Of a stretch of DNA of 64,000 nt, positions 1 through 10,609 are shown piece by piece. The stretch lies in NCBI GenBank assembly GCA_001606155.1, contig LODT01000035.1, positions 248,001-312,000 of the forward strand, written 5' to 3'. Position 1 is the first letter of the stretch, and each line of letters begins with the position of its first letter. The notes beneath the pieces were generated by a model. It ran no database searches. It worked only from the letters and a program-made list of their open reading frames with translations, and was not told the origin of the DNA. Made by a program: the position numbers and the translations under genes. Source of the DNA: Tieghemostelium lacteum (Eukaryota > Evosea > Eumycetozoa > Dictyosteliales > Raperosteliaceae).

Positions 1-324
1 GATTAAAAATAATGCAACTATAGACAATAAAAAAACTAGTTTTTACTATAGTTTTTGTACAAACAAGAGCCTTAGTAAAATACTAAATAATAAATCATAT
101 CAGAGTAGAGGAACACAACAGTACAATAAATAATTAGGATATTTAAATTTAATAAATGATGTACATATGTTACTGTCACAACATATGTTACTATTTTCAA
201 TGAAGTAAATCAGACCCCTAAAGACCATCACAAATAAATTAAACGAAAATCAAGAAAAAATCTATTAAATACACTTGTATTTAAAAAAAATTTTTCTGTT
301 GCATTTCATTAATGAATAATAAGA

Positions 325-612
325 ATGAACAATAATTTTTATATTGTTCATTATAACGGTAATTTTGATACAGTAATTGTTGATAATGGAATTGTTACAT
401 TTTGACTTCTACGAGCTAGAATTAAACTAAGTAAGGAGCTTGGAATCCCACATCAACATGTTAATTTATATTATACTTTGTTTTACCAAAAACAGCACAT
501 TTACTCTTTATTGCTTTTCTTCCATTCTTCAAAACAACTTCTTTTGGATCAATATCCTTTGTTTTCTTTTTACAAACTACACAGTAACTTTCTGACATTC
601 TATAACACTATA
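325..612 (+). pseudogene. Possible remnant of a transposase-like gene
   Basis: A short ATG-initiated frame at 325 is interrupted at about codon 27. The same frame then stays open for roughly 65 more codons. The start reads as a beta-rich stretch with a YNG motif (VHYNGNFDTVIVDNG), then a hydrophobic ELGIPHQHVNLYYT stretch. This pattern vaguely recalls the N-terminal beta-grasp-like domain of Mutator-type transposases, but the resemblance is weak and from memory. The second half overlaps the zinc-ribbon fossil on the other strand, so part of the openness may be chance. I would not annotate this as a gene. Confidence 0.2.
490..600 (-). pseudogene. DUF5679-like zinc-ribbon part of the virus-like fossil
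   Basis: This piece is on the minus strand and starts at about 600. It has the layout of DUF5679: an N-terminal SYCVVC knuckle, a basic KKKT segment, DPKEVVLKNGRKA, then a conserved tail. DUF5679-type proteins are small zinc ribbons known from large DNA viruses and Polinton-like elements. A second, recognisably homologous copy lies at 57955-58070, and the flanks downstream are also shared. Treated as part of a fossil element. Confidence 0.55.
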
Positions 613-716
613 ATATAATTTATAAAGTTTGAAAGGTAAATGTATGAACACGACTTGTAGTGTTTGACTATTTGTGACAATGCTACCAGCATTGATATTT
701 TGAATAATAAATTATT

Positions 717-783
717 ATGGTGTAACTTACCAAATTTTTATTTAATAAGATGTATTTAATAAAAATTTGGTAAGTTACACCAT
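717..783. repeat. Perfect 26-bp inverted repeat (hairpin) in virus-like fossil
   Basis: The arms at 717-742 and 758-783 are exact reverse complements, beginning ATGGTGTAACTTACC, with a 15-nt spacer at 743-757. It lies just outside the zinc-ribbon piece. The core GGTAAGTTACA followed by TTAAAAACAACAA recurs next to the second zinc-ribbon fossil near 58165. It is therefore probably an element-borne signal such as a terminal repeat or a bidirectional transcription terminator. Confidence 0.75.
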
Positions 784-2399
784 TATTAAAAACAACAAAT
801 CTATCAGGTTGAATTGGATTAGATCCTATTTTATAGGAACCAATCACTTCGGTCATTTAAAAAATTGGAGTATATCTGGTTGGCCAACCACCACTCCAAC
901 TTCCAATACATGCAGCTGTGTTGGTTGATGAAGGAGCAGAAAAAGTTGGTAAATAGAGAAAACAAGTTTTACCAATTCTTGACATTTTAACTACTATTGA
1001 CCCAGTAGTTGTGAGCCAAAATAAAAACCCATAAATCCAGAAAACTATTCATAATAGTTCAGTGATGGAATAGATGTGTTTATAAATTTCAAATCATTTA
1101 CTATACCTGTAATTGAAGATGTATTATTGATAGTTGTTGCACCACCAATAGTAACTTGACCACTTATTTGGGTTAATGGAGTTGTTATTGTAATATTAGT
1201 GCTTGGTGATCTCAATTGAGTAATATTTCCTGTTGATGCATCGGTCAAAGAAATCTTTGTAGTATCGATAATTATACCAGTAGAGTGTACGTATAGAAAT
1301 TAGGATATTACTTCCATTAGCTGCATCCACAGTAAAAACTTTGAGATGTTATATTAAAACCTGATAATGAATTATAATTGATTGATCCATTTATAGTTGT
1401 TGAATTTATTAAATCTGATGAAATAAACCTAGTTATTAATTCTCCATTAGGTTGACCAGTTACTTGATATTTAGTGATATCAATATTTATTCCAATTATA
1501 TCAACACATGTAAAAACTCCATATACTGTAGTATCAGCATTTGATGTTAAATATTGTGCTATGACAGTGTTAGAATTAATAGTTACCACCTATATTTATT
1601 TAAAGAGGTGAAGGAAATGGTGTTAATTTCATCAACATTTAATAAAGGTCCTTTTAGAGCTGTTGTTGTACTTACATTTGGTGCTGATATATTATTGGTA
1701 ACAATTAATGATGGTGTTGTAAGTGAATTTGAAACATTTAGTATCTCTATCTAATGAATCTATATTTCTAATATGGCTTGTGATTGTTTCAGTTGTTAAA
1801 GAATTTATTGTTCCATTATTGGTTATGACATCACCACCATTGGCTCCAACTAATAACTGATTGTCTCCTTTTCTTTTTTTTTTCAATAACCATATTTACC
1901 AGCAAAATCAGCAATTGTACCAGCAAGAGGTACTCCAGCTTTGTCTAATGCACCTGTAACTGTAAAATCTTAATATTTTTTTGGATTTAACTTTTTTTTT
2001 AACTATAGGAAATCCATACACTGATATATCTGTTACCTCTTCGTTTTCTTTTTATCTTCCATGGCAAGGAAATTCTTTTATTAAATTAGCACCTGATTCT
2101 CGGGTATGTTTTATATTTTATTCTTTTATCAATTAAATTATTTAAAATTTCAAAACCCCAGCTTGGATCGTAATAGATTTATCCACAAAATACAATAACA
2201 GTAGTATCAGAATTAGCACATTCACTTAATATGGTATTAATAGTACATGTCTTACCTGATTTCTTTGGAGCACATAAAAATTCATTACAATACAGCTGAA
2301 TTAGATCAGTTCCCATGGTAGCTCTGGAAGTTTAATAGGGTCTACTTTAACAGAATTTATATCCTTAAATGTTATCATATTATTATATTATGATAAGAA

Positions 2400-2684
2400 A
2401 AATTTAATACTTAATGAATTGTCTTTGAAAATTTTAACTATTTAAAATTTAGATAGATATAGAGTAATTGAAGTATTTGCATTCATAAATAAGAATAAAT
2501 AAAAAAGTGGTGGTAAAATAATAGAAATTTAATATTGTTTGCTATAAATTCTTGAATTTCAAGAGATATTCTATTTTTAACTTCTGAGATAAACATCTAG
2601 ATTGTAAAGAGAATTAAAAGGGTGTATTGGAGTCTAGACCAAATTATGCAAAGCATTTGATTATTTATTATTTCTAAAAACAAA
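2400..2684. other. Intergenic, no gene seen
   Basis: AT-rich spacer between the virus-like fossil and the first LRR gene. I see no coding signal, RNA gene or repeat in it beyond homopolymer runs. Confidence 0.6.
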
Positions 2685-4223
2685 CTAGAAATCAATCAGT
2701 TTATTGGCAAGGAATGTCTGTAATACTTTCGGAATCTTATTATTCTTGTAAATTGAAAATCTGATTAAATAAGGATTTAAATCAATAAATTGTATTAATT
2801 GGTCTAATTGACTATTTTGTAATTCTGCATCAAAGTATAGACAATCCAATGAAACAAGATTAAGATTATGTTTGATAATTTCAATTACAGTGTCCATTAC
2901 AATAGTTTGTCTTTCACTAGTTGAATCTTTTTCAAAAGTAAATTCAAGTTTTTCTAAAGTTGTATTGTATTTTAATACCTCTGTAGCTTGAACTAGTGTA
3001 GATGATTCAATGTTAGCTTTTAAAGATCTGATGGTTGGATGTTGTGATTTTATAAATGCACATAAAGCATCTGGTGGTAATGTAATGGAAAAATGAAGAT
3101 ATTTTAACTTGTTATTTTGAAGTAAAGCATTAACTAATTCATTATGATTCTTAAAATTGATATTGTCTCCTGTATCAATATGAAATCTTTCAAATGGATT
3201 ATTGAGCCTTATCAAATCTATTATAACATCTACAGGAGTATCTCCACAGACACTGACCGAATTCAAAGATCTAAAGTTTCTACCAACCAATGCTATATCC
3301 TGTTCTTCTAATAAACCAAAATTTATAGATTGCAAAGCAGAAGGACTATCCCACCTTCTAATAAACTGTAGAGATGTTCTATTATCGTAATAGAACTTTT
3401 TAATGGTATTATTATTAATCTTTATATTTGGTATATCTCCGTGGAGATTAGTGAGATTCAGTTCAGTCAGAGTTGTATTATTATTGATTAGACTTAAACC
3501 CACTCCAAAAGACCCCCTCCAATAAAAGTTATATACTGATAGTGATTCCATTGTCTTATTAGTCTCACAATATTTATAGATATCATCCATTAAATATTGT
3601 TTACTATCATCAGTAATAATTGAATAACTAGGTGTTGATCTAAGAACTAAAGATATACATTTAGTTTTCTCTATAATATCATTGACATCCTGTGCTGTTA
3701 TACAACAATTTGTAAACTCTAATTTTCTGATATCACCAAAGAAATTGGGTGAGAGATTTTGAGTAGTTGAATTGTAGTTTTCTAAATCCAAAACATCAAT
3801 CTTTTTAAATATATCTAAAATCTCTTTTATAAATATATGAGGAGTTGTGATTGTTGTATCTCCAAAATATGCAATTATATCAACACGAGAGGCATTAAAG
3901 TTCTTTGGTAACTTTAAATTTTGAAAATGCTTTAGATGTAGTGGTTCAACTGATTTCATTTCAGCTCTTGGATTAATTCTAATAAAAGCTGACCTAACAC
4001 CTCTATTAAGAAGTGCTTGAAGTTCTTCTATCCTCTTATTATTTGTTATATAAAAGAATACATGACTGAAATTTATCCTTGGTAATATCTTGAATCTCCA
4101 TTCTTTAGAAACCAATGATATCTTTTCAATCAACTTATACTGAACCATTCGATTGTTTATCGCTCTAGCTAAATAATTTAAAATCTCTACAAATACATAA
4201 TTTGGTAATGTTTTATGATTCAT
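2685..4223 (-). CDS. LRR/F-box-like protein, tandem copy 1
   Basis: A single-exon 512-residue protein. The N-terminus (LPNYVFVEILNYLAR, then LIEKISLVSKEWRFKILPRI, residues 7-50) has the helix pattern of an F-box-like start: a Leu-Pro start, and a ‘VSKEW’ block like the VCKRW block of F-box proteins. The rest is a run of irregular leucine-rich repeats (for example TTLTELNLTNLHGDIP). Such proteins form large lineage-specific families in dictyostelids. By analogy with F-box proteins they may be substrate receptors of SCF ubiquitin ligases, but that is inference. It lies 82 bp downstream of a close paralogue in the same orientation, so the pair arose by tandem duplication. The start was chosen at the ATG that aligns with the paralogue (MNHKTLPNY and MNCQILPNY). 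Confidence 0.8.
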   Translation of the reverse strand: MNHKTLPNYVFVEILNYLARAINNRMVQYKLIEKISLVSKEWRFKILPRINFSHVFFYITNNKRIEELQALLNRGVRSAFIRINPRAEMKSVEPLHLKHFQNLKLPKNFNASRVDIIAYFGDTTITTPHIFIKEILDIFKKIDVLDLENYNSTTQNLSPNFFGDIRKLEFTNCCITAQDVNDIIEKTKCISLVLRSTPSYSIITDDSKQYLMDDIYKYCETNKTMESLSVYNFYWRGSFGVGLSLINNNTTLTELNLTNLHGDIPNIKINNNTIKKFYYDNRTSLQFIRRWDSPSALQSINFGLLEEQDIALVGRNFRSLNSVSVCGDTPVDVIIDLIRLNNPFERFHIDTGDNINFKNHNELVNALLQNNKLKYLHFSITLPPDALCAFIKSQHPTIRSLKANIESSTLVQATEVLKYNTTLEKLEFTFEKDSTSERQTIVMDTVIEIIKHNLNLVSLDCLYFDAELQNSQLDQLIQFIDLNPYLIRFSIYKNNKIPKVLQTFLANKLIDF

Positions 4224-4305
4224 TGAAGTTACACTTCAAATTCGAAACAAAAAAATATTTAAGTTAAAAAAAATAAATAAAAAATTCAATTAAATAAATA
4301 TCTTT

Positions 4306-5826
4306 TTAGAAATCAATTAATTTATTAGTGAGGAATGTTTGTAAGACTTTTGGAATATTATTATTCTGAAAAATTGAAAATCTTAGAAGATTAGGGTTAA
4401 GATTGATTAGATCTATTAATTGTATTATTTGATTTAATTGACTACCTTGTAATTGAGTATCAAAGTATTGACAATCAAATGAAATTAGTTTATGATTATG
4501 TTTGATAATTTCAGTTATAGTGTTGATAATTTCAGTAGGTTTAGTGTCTCTAGTAACACTAAATACAAATGCTAGTTTTTCTAGAATTTTATGGTCTAAT
4601 AATAAGCCTTTTACTTGAATTAATGTTGATGATACTAAAGTAGTTCTTAATGATCTTATAGTTGGATGTTGTGAATTTAGAAATTGACTTAAAGCATCCA
4701 ATGGCAATATATTAGAGATATAAAGCTCAGTTAAATTGTTATTGAATTGTAGAGCCTTAACTAATTCATTAGCATAGAGTTTGGTACCCACATCGATATG
4801 AAATTTTTCAATTGGATTATTGAGTAATATTAGGTCTATTATAAGTTCAATAGAGGTACTTCCACTGATAACCACTGAAGATAGTGATTTAAAGTTATTT
4901 CTAATTAATGGAATATCGTCTGGTAAAAGTGTACCAAGACTGGTATATTCTAAAGCTGAAGGGCTATCCCACAGCCTTAAAAAATCTTTAATTCTACTAC
5001 TTTCATAATAGAACCTTTTTATCATTCTATTGTTAATCTTTACATCCGATGGCATATCTCCACAGAGATTAGTCAGATTAAGTTCAGTCAACGTTGAATT
5101 GTTATGAATAAGACTGATAGCAGCACTATTAGAGCCCTTCCAATGAAAGTTATATACAGAAAGTGATTTCAAAGTCTGATTACCTTCACAATATTTATAT
5201 ATACTGTCCATTAAATATTCATTTTTAATACCAATATTATAGGTAGGTGTTGATCTAAGTAGAAGCGATTCACCTTTAGTTCGCTCTACGATATCAACAA
5301 TAGTCTCTATTAATATATTACAACTTGAAAGCTCTAATTTTCTTATACCATCAAAAAAATTTGGGGTTAAATGGTGAAATGTAGAATTGAAATTTACTAT
5401 ATCCATGGTTGTAATCTTTTTAAATTTACCTAAAATTTCATTATGAACTTGTTGAGAAGTCTTATCAGTCAAGTTTTCAAAAGATATTGTGGCAACAACA
5501 GTAGATGCGATAAAGTCATTTGGTAATTGAAGAGTTTTCAATGATAATGACTCTGATGTAATCTCAGCTGATAAACTAATTCTAATTGGTAATATAAATA
5601 CACCTCTATCTACTAGTGATTGAATTTCTAGTATTTTCATTCCATGTGGTAGATAACATGTTAAATGTGTAAATCTTAACTTTGGTAATATCTTATATCT
5701 CCATTCTTTAGAAACCAATGATACCTTTTCAATCAACTTAAAATAAATTTTCCTCTGATTAGCCCTTCTAGCTAAATAATTTAAAATCTTTATAAATACA
5801 TAATTTGGTAATATTTGACAATTCAT
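4306..5826 (-). CDS. LRR/F-box-like protein, tandem copy 2
   Basis: A single-exon protein of 506 residues, colinear with its downstream neighbour along the whole length. Shared blocks include LPNYVF.KILNYLAR at the N-terminus, LSLVSKEWR-like residues at 34-50, LTELNLTNL.GD in the middle and VLQTFL.NKLIDF as the last residues. The protein has an F-box-like head followed by irregular LRRs. The conserved extreme ends and moderate divergence in between point to an old duplication with both copies still under constraint. No function beyond the family can be read. It is divergent from the lipase gene, with 277 bp between the two starts. Confidence 0.8.
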   Translation of the reverse strand: MNCQILPNYVFIKILNYLARRANQRKIYFKLIEKVSLVSKEWRYKILPKLRFTHLTCYLPHGMKILEIQSLVDRGVFILPIRISLSAEITSESLSLKTLQLPNDFIASTVVATISFENLTDKTSQQVHNEILGKFKKITTMDIVNFNSTFHHLTPNFFDGIRKLELSSCNILIETIVDIVERTKGESLLLRSTPTYNIGIKNEYLMDSIYKYCEGNQTLKSLSVYNFHWKGSNSAAISLIHNNSTLTELNLTNLCGDMPSDVKINNRMIKRFYYESSRIKDFLRLWDSPSALEYTSLGTLLPDDIPLIRNNFKSLSSVVISGSTSIELIIDLILLNNPIEKFHIDVGTKLYANELVKALQFNNNLTELYISNILPLDALSQFLNSQHPTIRSLRTTLVSSTLIQVKGLLLDHKILEKLAFVFSVTRDTKPTEIINTITEIIKHNHKLISFDCQYFDTQLQGSQLNQIIQLIDLINLNPNLLRFSIFQNNNIPKVLQTFLTNKLIDF

Positions 5827-6103
5827 TGAATTTACACTTCAAATTTAATAAAAAAAAAAAAATATCTATTATAAAAAAATCAATTTATTAAATTTACAAA
5901 TATGTATTTTGATTTTAATAAATTATCTATGTCTTGATCCCAGGGTAAAAGTTTCCATTGTATCAGGAATTTAGGTTTCTCGAAATGGAAGAATTTTTTT
6001 TTTTTAATGAGTTATATGAAATATTTATTTAATTTTTAATTTTTATTTTTTTTTGGGTTACAATATATTAATTATATATATTTTTAAATGAATAGAAATT
6101 AAA

Positions 6104-8212
6104 ATGAAAGATATGATTGAAGAGAATGAATTAAAAATATCATCTTCAGAGACAAGTTTACAGTTACCTGTGAATGGTAATGGTGAGAGTTATAGGACAT
6201 CTATATTTAATAGTAGCAGTAACAATGTATTTCATGGCAGTGGATCTATATCACCTTCACCATTCAAAGTAGAGGATAAGAAAATGACAACTGAAGATGA
6301 TATTACTAAATTTATGGGTACTTTTGAAATGATGGAAATTGAAGACCATTCAGATTTACCATCTGACCAGAGAATAAGTCCTATTCCACCACCCCCTACA
6401 CCAGTAGTTGAAACTGTTACTTCAACTACTTCATCAACTGCCAATAGTTATTTTAAAAATATATTCTCAAAAGACTTATTTAATAATATAAATATATTTG
6501 CAAAAGATGATAAAACACATCATATAACAAGTACAACCACAACCACAACTACAACAACAACATCCAAACAAGAACCTGAAGAGACTCAAAAACAGTCTCA
6601 ACAAAAGAGTAGTAGTACTAGTGCTACAAGCGGTACTAATATCATTAGTAATTTATATTATAAGTTTAAATATTCAATTATATCACCAGAGACTGAAGAG
6701 GCATTAAGTAATATAAATGTACTTTTTGATAAGTTATTTGGTGATATTCCATATTCAAAGTTTCAAGTGTTTTTAGGGTTATTGTTGTTGGATAACTATT
6801 ACAGTAACTCACATTTTAATAGTCAAGCCTATGTAGTAGATAAAGAGTTTATAAAGACAGCTTCATATTATATGAGATTTGCTTCGGCAACCTTTGGATG
6901 GAAGTACATTAACGGTTATTTGTACAGTTCATCTGCCAAAGGTCTGTTTAAAGGTGTAACTGGTGGTGACAGTTTAAATAACGATTTAGTTGCAGAGTAC
7001 ACCGGTATAGCTAGGGAAGACATTATACTAGCAAAATGGACAAGTTCCAATTTTGATCCAGGTCATTATATAGCATATGACCACAAGAATAAAGCTATTG
7101 TATTGGCAATTAGAGGGACATTTCATGCGAGAGATATCCTTACTGATTTAGTAGCAAAAGAGATAAAGTTCTATGACGGCTATGCACATGCTGGTATTTT
7201 AAGATGTGCTGAGAATAAATTTGCAGAATTGGCTCCAGTGCTATTAGAGCACTACAATAGGATGGACAAGGACGGAAAGAACTATGGAATTATTGTGTGT
7301 GGTCACAGTTTAGGAGGAGGTGTTGCATCACTTTTTACAATAATGTTTAAAACTAATTATCCAGGAATTCCAATACACTGTTATGCTTATGCTCCACCTA
7401 GTATTGGTAGTATGGAGATATCACTGTCGGTAGAGTACAGATCATTAATTGATACTTTTGTTTTTAATGATGATATAGTACCTCGATTGTGTTATGCAAG
7501 TTTAGAGCATTTACTTGAACTGGTGTTATGTATACTGAAAAAGAATGATTCCATAACACAATTGGGATTCCAGATTCTAGCTGCTGGAAATACCTTTGGT
7601 GACCAAGTAACTGATAGAATTGGTAGTCTACTCAAATTGAAAAAGGATACCATGTTAAAGTACCAAGAACTACATTTGTCTAATAAGACCATGTTACCAC
7701 CTGGTAGAATGTTTAGAATCTACAAAAACTCACCAAATGAGCCTCACTATGTAATGGAAGAATCCAATCCCTCCTTTTTTAAAGAGATTATAATCTCAAA
7801 TACACTGTTAACAGATCACATGCCTGATAAATATGAACTTGGTTTTCAGTCTTGTATTGATAACCTTGAATCTGTAATACCAAATTTCTTACAAGATAAA
7901 GATAAGCCAGTAGGGGTCGTAGAATCACCAAATACACCCAAACCACCAGTTGAAAAGGTAGAGGTACCAAACTCAAATAGTATGAATGAAAATAATAATC
8001 AAGAAGTGGTATTAACTGAAGTTGTACAAACTATAACAAAAAACCCTGATCCTTCAAATTCTGATAAAGTCATTACCACCAATGTTGAAGTGGTCAAAGA
8101 GATTGTTTTGACACATGACCACAACGGAAAACAAGAAAAAGAAAATTCAGAAGAACCCACAAAAACCATACAAATCCAAAATAAGGGTGTTTTAGTAAAG
8201 AGTCATCTATAA
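6104..8212 (+). CDS. Class 3 (fungal-type) lipase family protein
   Basis: A single-exon protein of 702 residues. The first ~190 residues are low complexity, with a Thr run and a Gln/Ser-rich stretch. The catalytic core spans about 240-520. It contains the alpha/beta-hydrolase nucleophile elbow GHSLGG (G400-G405, so Ser402 is the likely nucleophile), preceded by AIRGT (oxyanion region) and followed by FNDDIVPRL, where Asp456/457 would supply the acid. Class 3 lipases of this layout include sn-1-specific diacylglycerol lipases and act on membrane glycerolipids. The exact substrate cannot be told here. The C-terminal ~100 residues are again low complexity (Val/Glu/Asn-rich). I see no signal peptide or clear transmembrane helix, suggesting a cytosolic or peripheral membrane enzyme. 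Confidence 0.88.
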   Translation: MKDMIEENELKISSSETSLQLPVNGNGESYRTSIFNSSSNNVFHGSGSISPSPFKVEDKKMTTEDDITKFMGTFEMMEIEDHSDLPSDQRISPIPPPPTPVVETVTSTTSSTANSYFKNIFSKDLFNNINIFAKDDKTHHITSTTTTTTTTTTSKQEPEETQKQSQQKSSSTSATSGTNIISNLYYKFKYSIISPETEEALSNINVLFDKLFGDIPYSKFQVFLGLLLLDNYYSNSHFNSQAYVVDKEFIKTASYYMRFASATFGWKYINGYLYSSSAKGLFKGVTGGDSLNNDLVAEYTGIAREDIILAKWTSSNFDPGHYIAYDHKNKAIVLAIRGTFHARDILTDLVAKEIKFYDGYAHAGILRCAENKFAELAPVLLEHYNRMDKDGKNYGIIVCGHSLGGGVASLFTIMFKTNYPGIPIHCYAYAPPSIGSMEISLSVEYRSLIDTFVFNDDIVPRLCYASLEHLLELVLCILKKNDSITQLGFQILAAGNTFGDQVTDRIGSLLKLKKDTMLKYQELHLSNKTMLPPGRMFRIYKNSPNEPHYVMEESNPSFFKEIIISNTLLTDHMPDKYELGFQSCIDNLESVIPNFLQDKDKPVGVVESPNTPKPPVEKVEVPNSNSMNENNNQEVVLTEVVQTITKNPDPSNSDKVITTNVEVVKEIVLTHDHNGKQEKENSEEPTKTIQIQNKGVLVKSHL

Positions 8213-8364
8213 TTTCAATTATTATGGTACTTGTGGAAAACTATTTATAATATTTATTATATTTAAATGTATTCCAAAAATAAATTAATCTATTGTATAG
8301 TTGTTTATTTTATTTCTATATATTACAAAATGAATAGAGGGGTGAGGTTGGAAGAGGTTTTTCG

Positions 8365-10362
8365 TTAGTCTTGAATAACTTTCCATATGAAAATTGATTT
8401 ATCACCTCCACATGAAATTAGATATTTTGAATCTTGACTGAAGGTGCAACTTAGTACATGACTTGCATGGTATCCAGAGTAGACTTTCTTTTGAGAGTGA
8501 TCATGTGAGGCTGGGAATTTAAAGAGATTTACATTGTTACTGTCATCTCCAGTTGCTAGTAATTGTGGTGTGGTATTGGAGGATCTTGAGAGGCAGTTGA
8601 TATCTGATCCATCTTGACCTTTAGACCAAATACCTTTTACATAGTACCCTAGTAAACAAGTCCATGTAAACCATACATAGTCTTTAACTTGACTTGCTGA
8701 TTTAATCTGGTCACCTGACTGAACATCCCAATAGAGAATCTCATAGGCTCCTGAATTGGTTTGTAGAGTTTTTGAATCTGCAGAGTAGTCTAAAAATGCA
8801 ATATGTGCTGATGAACCTTTACATGTTGACTGTAGTCTAAGACCAATGTTGTTAGGCTCCACTAAGTAATTTTGAATATTTCCATTAGTCAGACATACAC
8901 TAAGGTACTTGTCGCATGGAGAGAATCTAACAAGACGAAGAGCGACTGTATCTACATTAACTTGTTGGATTTCCTTATTAGTTGTAAGGTCGTAGAATAT
9001 CAGTGTACCATCTTGTAGTCCAATAGCTAGTAATTGACTAGGTGAACCTTTACTATTACTAGCTGTAACACAAGTTACTGCTGATTTGTATTGGAGTTCC
9101 AAAAGTTGTTTCTTTTGTGAAACTGACCAAACTTGAACTGATTTGTCTGTTGATCCAGTAACGAATGTGTTATCAGCAGTACCAAGTGCCCAGCAACTTA
9201 CTACTTCATCATCATGAGCCCTGGATAGGAATTGTTGTGATTTCTGGTCTTTAAGATCAACCATATAGATATCACTAGAAGTAGTACCTAAAACCAAATT
9301 ATCACCATTGATATCAAAGCTAATTGGAATTATAGGTGTTGGACTCTCAATCTGATAGATTTCGGTGGCTTTTACATCATCAACAGCTATGTCTTTGCCC
9401 AATTGATAGAGTAATACTTTGTTATCAGAAACTACTATAAAAGCACTATCATTTTGGTATTTAACTAGTGCTTTGATTGGAGATGGTTTGGTAGTTGGAC
9501 TTGGTACATGAAGTTCTTTTACAATGTTAACCCCATTGAATAGAAGTAATCTTCCATCAGCTGTACCAAATACTGTAAAATCTTGATTGATTGACAAGAC
9601 TGATTGTATTGATGGTTGTTTACTAAGTGATCCCATAAGACCAGTTTTCTTATTAACCTGTGGTAGACTATTAGGATTCTGAGCATCTTTAGAAACATTT
9701 AAAAAACTTATATTCTTCTCACCATATATAACCAAATGGTTTTTATCTTGATTGAAATGAACGTGCTCTATTGGAAATGAGAATTGTGAAGTCAAAGGAT
9801 CTTTACCATCCTTCTTCAAATCCCAAATAAACAAAGTCTTATGAACATCAGTACAAACACCTACCAACTTACTACTATCAGGCGAGAATGAAAGTGATGC
9901 AATTCCTTGATATTTTCCAACCTTAATAGTAGTCTTTGCAGTCAGGGTCTTTAAGTCCCATACAATAACCAAAACTTCAGCACCAACTTGACCAGTTGCA
10001 GCCAATGTCTTTTCTTTATTCAACGCCAAACTAGTAACATCATTAGTATGTCCTAACAAATACTTTTGTGATCTAGTTTCAATAGATTGTATGACCCCAA
10101 CTGAACCTGTTGAATAAATTATCTCTTTTTCATTTAAATAATATACCTCTTTTTCATTATATCCAAATCTATCATTTAAATTAGTACTAAATCTATAGAT
10201 ATGATTGATGTATCTACATAGATGGTTCAATAGTTACACATGATCAACTTCTAAATGATAGTTTGGTAATTTACCATCACTTTCAATTGGTTTACTAGGT
10301 TCTACTAAAACTCCAATCCAAGAGTGAAAACCTTCTACTGGACTCTTTTTGGCTATAACCAT
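8365..10362 (-). CDS. EMAP-like (EML) WD-repeat protein
   Basis: Two exons: 10362-10238 and 10192-8365, with a 45-nt intron at 10193-10237 (GTAACT..CTATAG, phase 2). Together they encode 650 residues. Exon 1 encodes the short HELP-type head (FHSWIGVLVEPSKP, PNYHLEVDHV). The rest is a double WD40 propeller starting with YLLGHTNDVTSLAL. It ends with the EML signature: WFTWTCLLGYYVKGIW, LLATGDDSNNVNLF, HVLSCTFSQDSKYLISCGGDKSIFIWKV. EMAP-like proteins bind microtubules or tubulin and influence spindle and cytoskeleton behaviour. The start in exon 1 is preferred over the internal ATG in the open frame, because it restores the family's head. The gene shares a 247-bp divergent promoter with PIG-C. 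Confidence 0.88.
10193..10237 (-). other. Short 45-nt intron in the EML-like gene
   Basis: The intron starts GTAAC and ends CTATAG on the minus strand. Removing it joins VDHV to FSTNLNDRFGYN in frame. The resulting protein head follows the EML family, whereas unspliced reading stops at once. Its length is near the lower limit for dictyostelid introns, so RNA evidence would be useful. Confidence 0.6.
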
Positions 10363-10609
10363 GGTTAATTAATTGAGAGGGTTTAATGTTATTTTTAATT
10401 TGTAAAGATGATTTTTAGATATTTTTAAATTTAAAAAAAGTTTTGAAAAAGTAAATATGATTTTTCTATAAATGAATTTCATATAAATTAATTAAACTTT
10501 ATTTTTCAATGTTTTGAACTATTTTAAGATATTATTACTATTTATAATTAACAAAAATAGTAATAATGAAGATCTTTTTTTTTTTGTTTTTTTTTTATTT
10601 TTATAAAAT
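10363..10609. promoter_or_regulatory. Bidirectional promoter, EML-like / PIG-C
   Basis: A 247-bp gap between two divergent starts (10362 minus, 10610 plus). It contains long T and A tracts, including an almost pure T run directly before the PIG-C ATG, as is usual upstream of dictyostelid starts. No specific factor site was recognised. Confidence 0.45.

Larger units (their letters stand above)
470..2390 (-). mobile_element. Fossil of a Polinton-like-virus-type element (copy 1), broken
   Basis: Several minus-strand coding scraps sit together in an order that suits a small virus-like element. From high to low coordinates they are as follows. At about 2100-2378 is an A32/FtsK-like packaging-ATPase start with a Walker A motif (APKKSGKT) and a Walker B-like hydrophobic strand (TTVIVF). 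At about 1900-2100 are small unassigned pieces. At about 1045-1890 is a Thr/Ile/Asn-rich beta-repeat protein resembling viral fibre or minor structural proteins. At about 490-600 is a DUF5679-like zinc-ribbon protein (SYCVVCKKK at its start). A 26-bp inverted repeat lies at 717-783. No major capsid or polymerase gene is visible. The copy is broken in many places (at least half a dozen breaks), which implies an old insertion. Family assignment rests on motif recognition; Polinton-like virus or virophage relative is the best guess. Confidence 0.5.
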
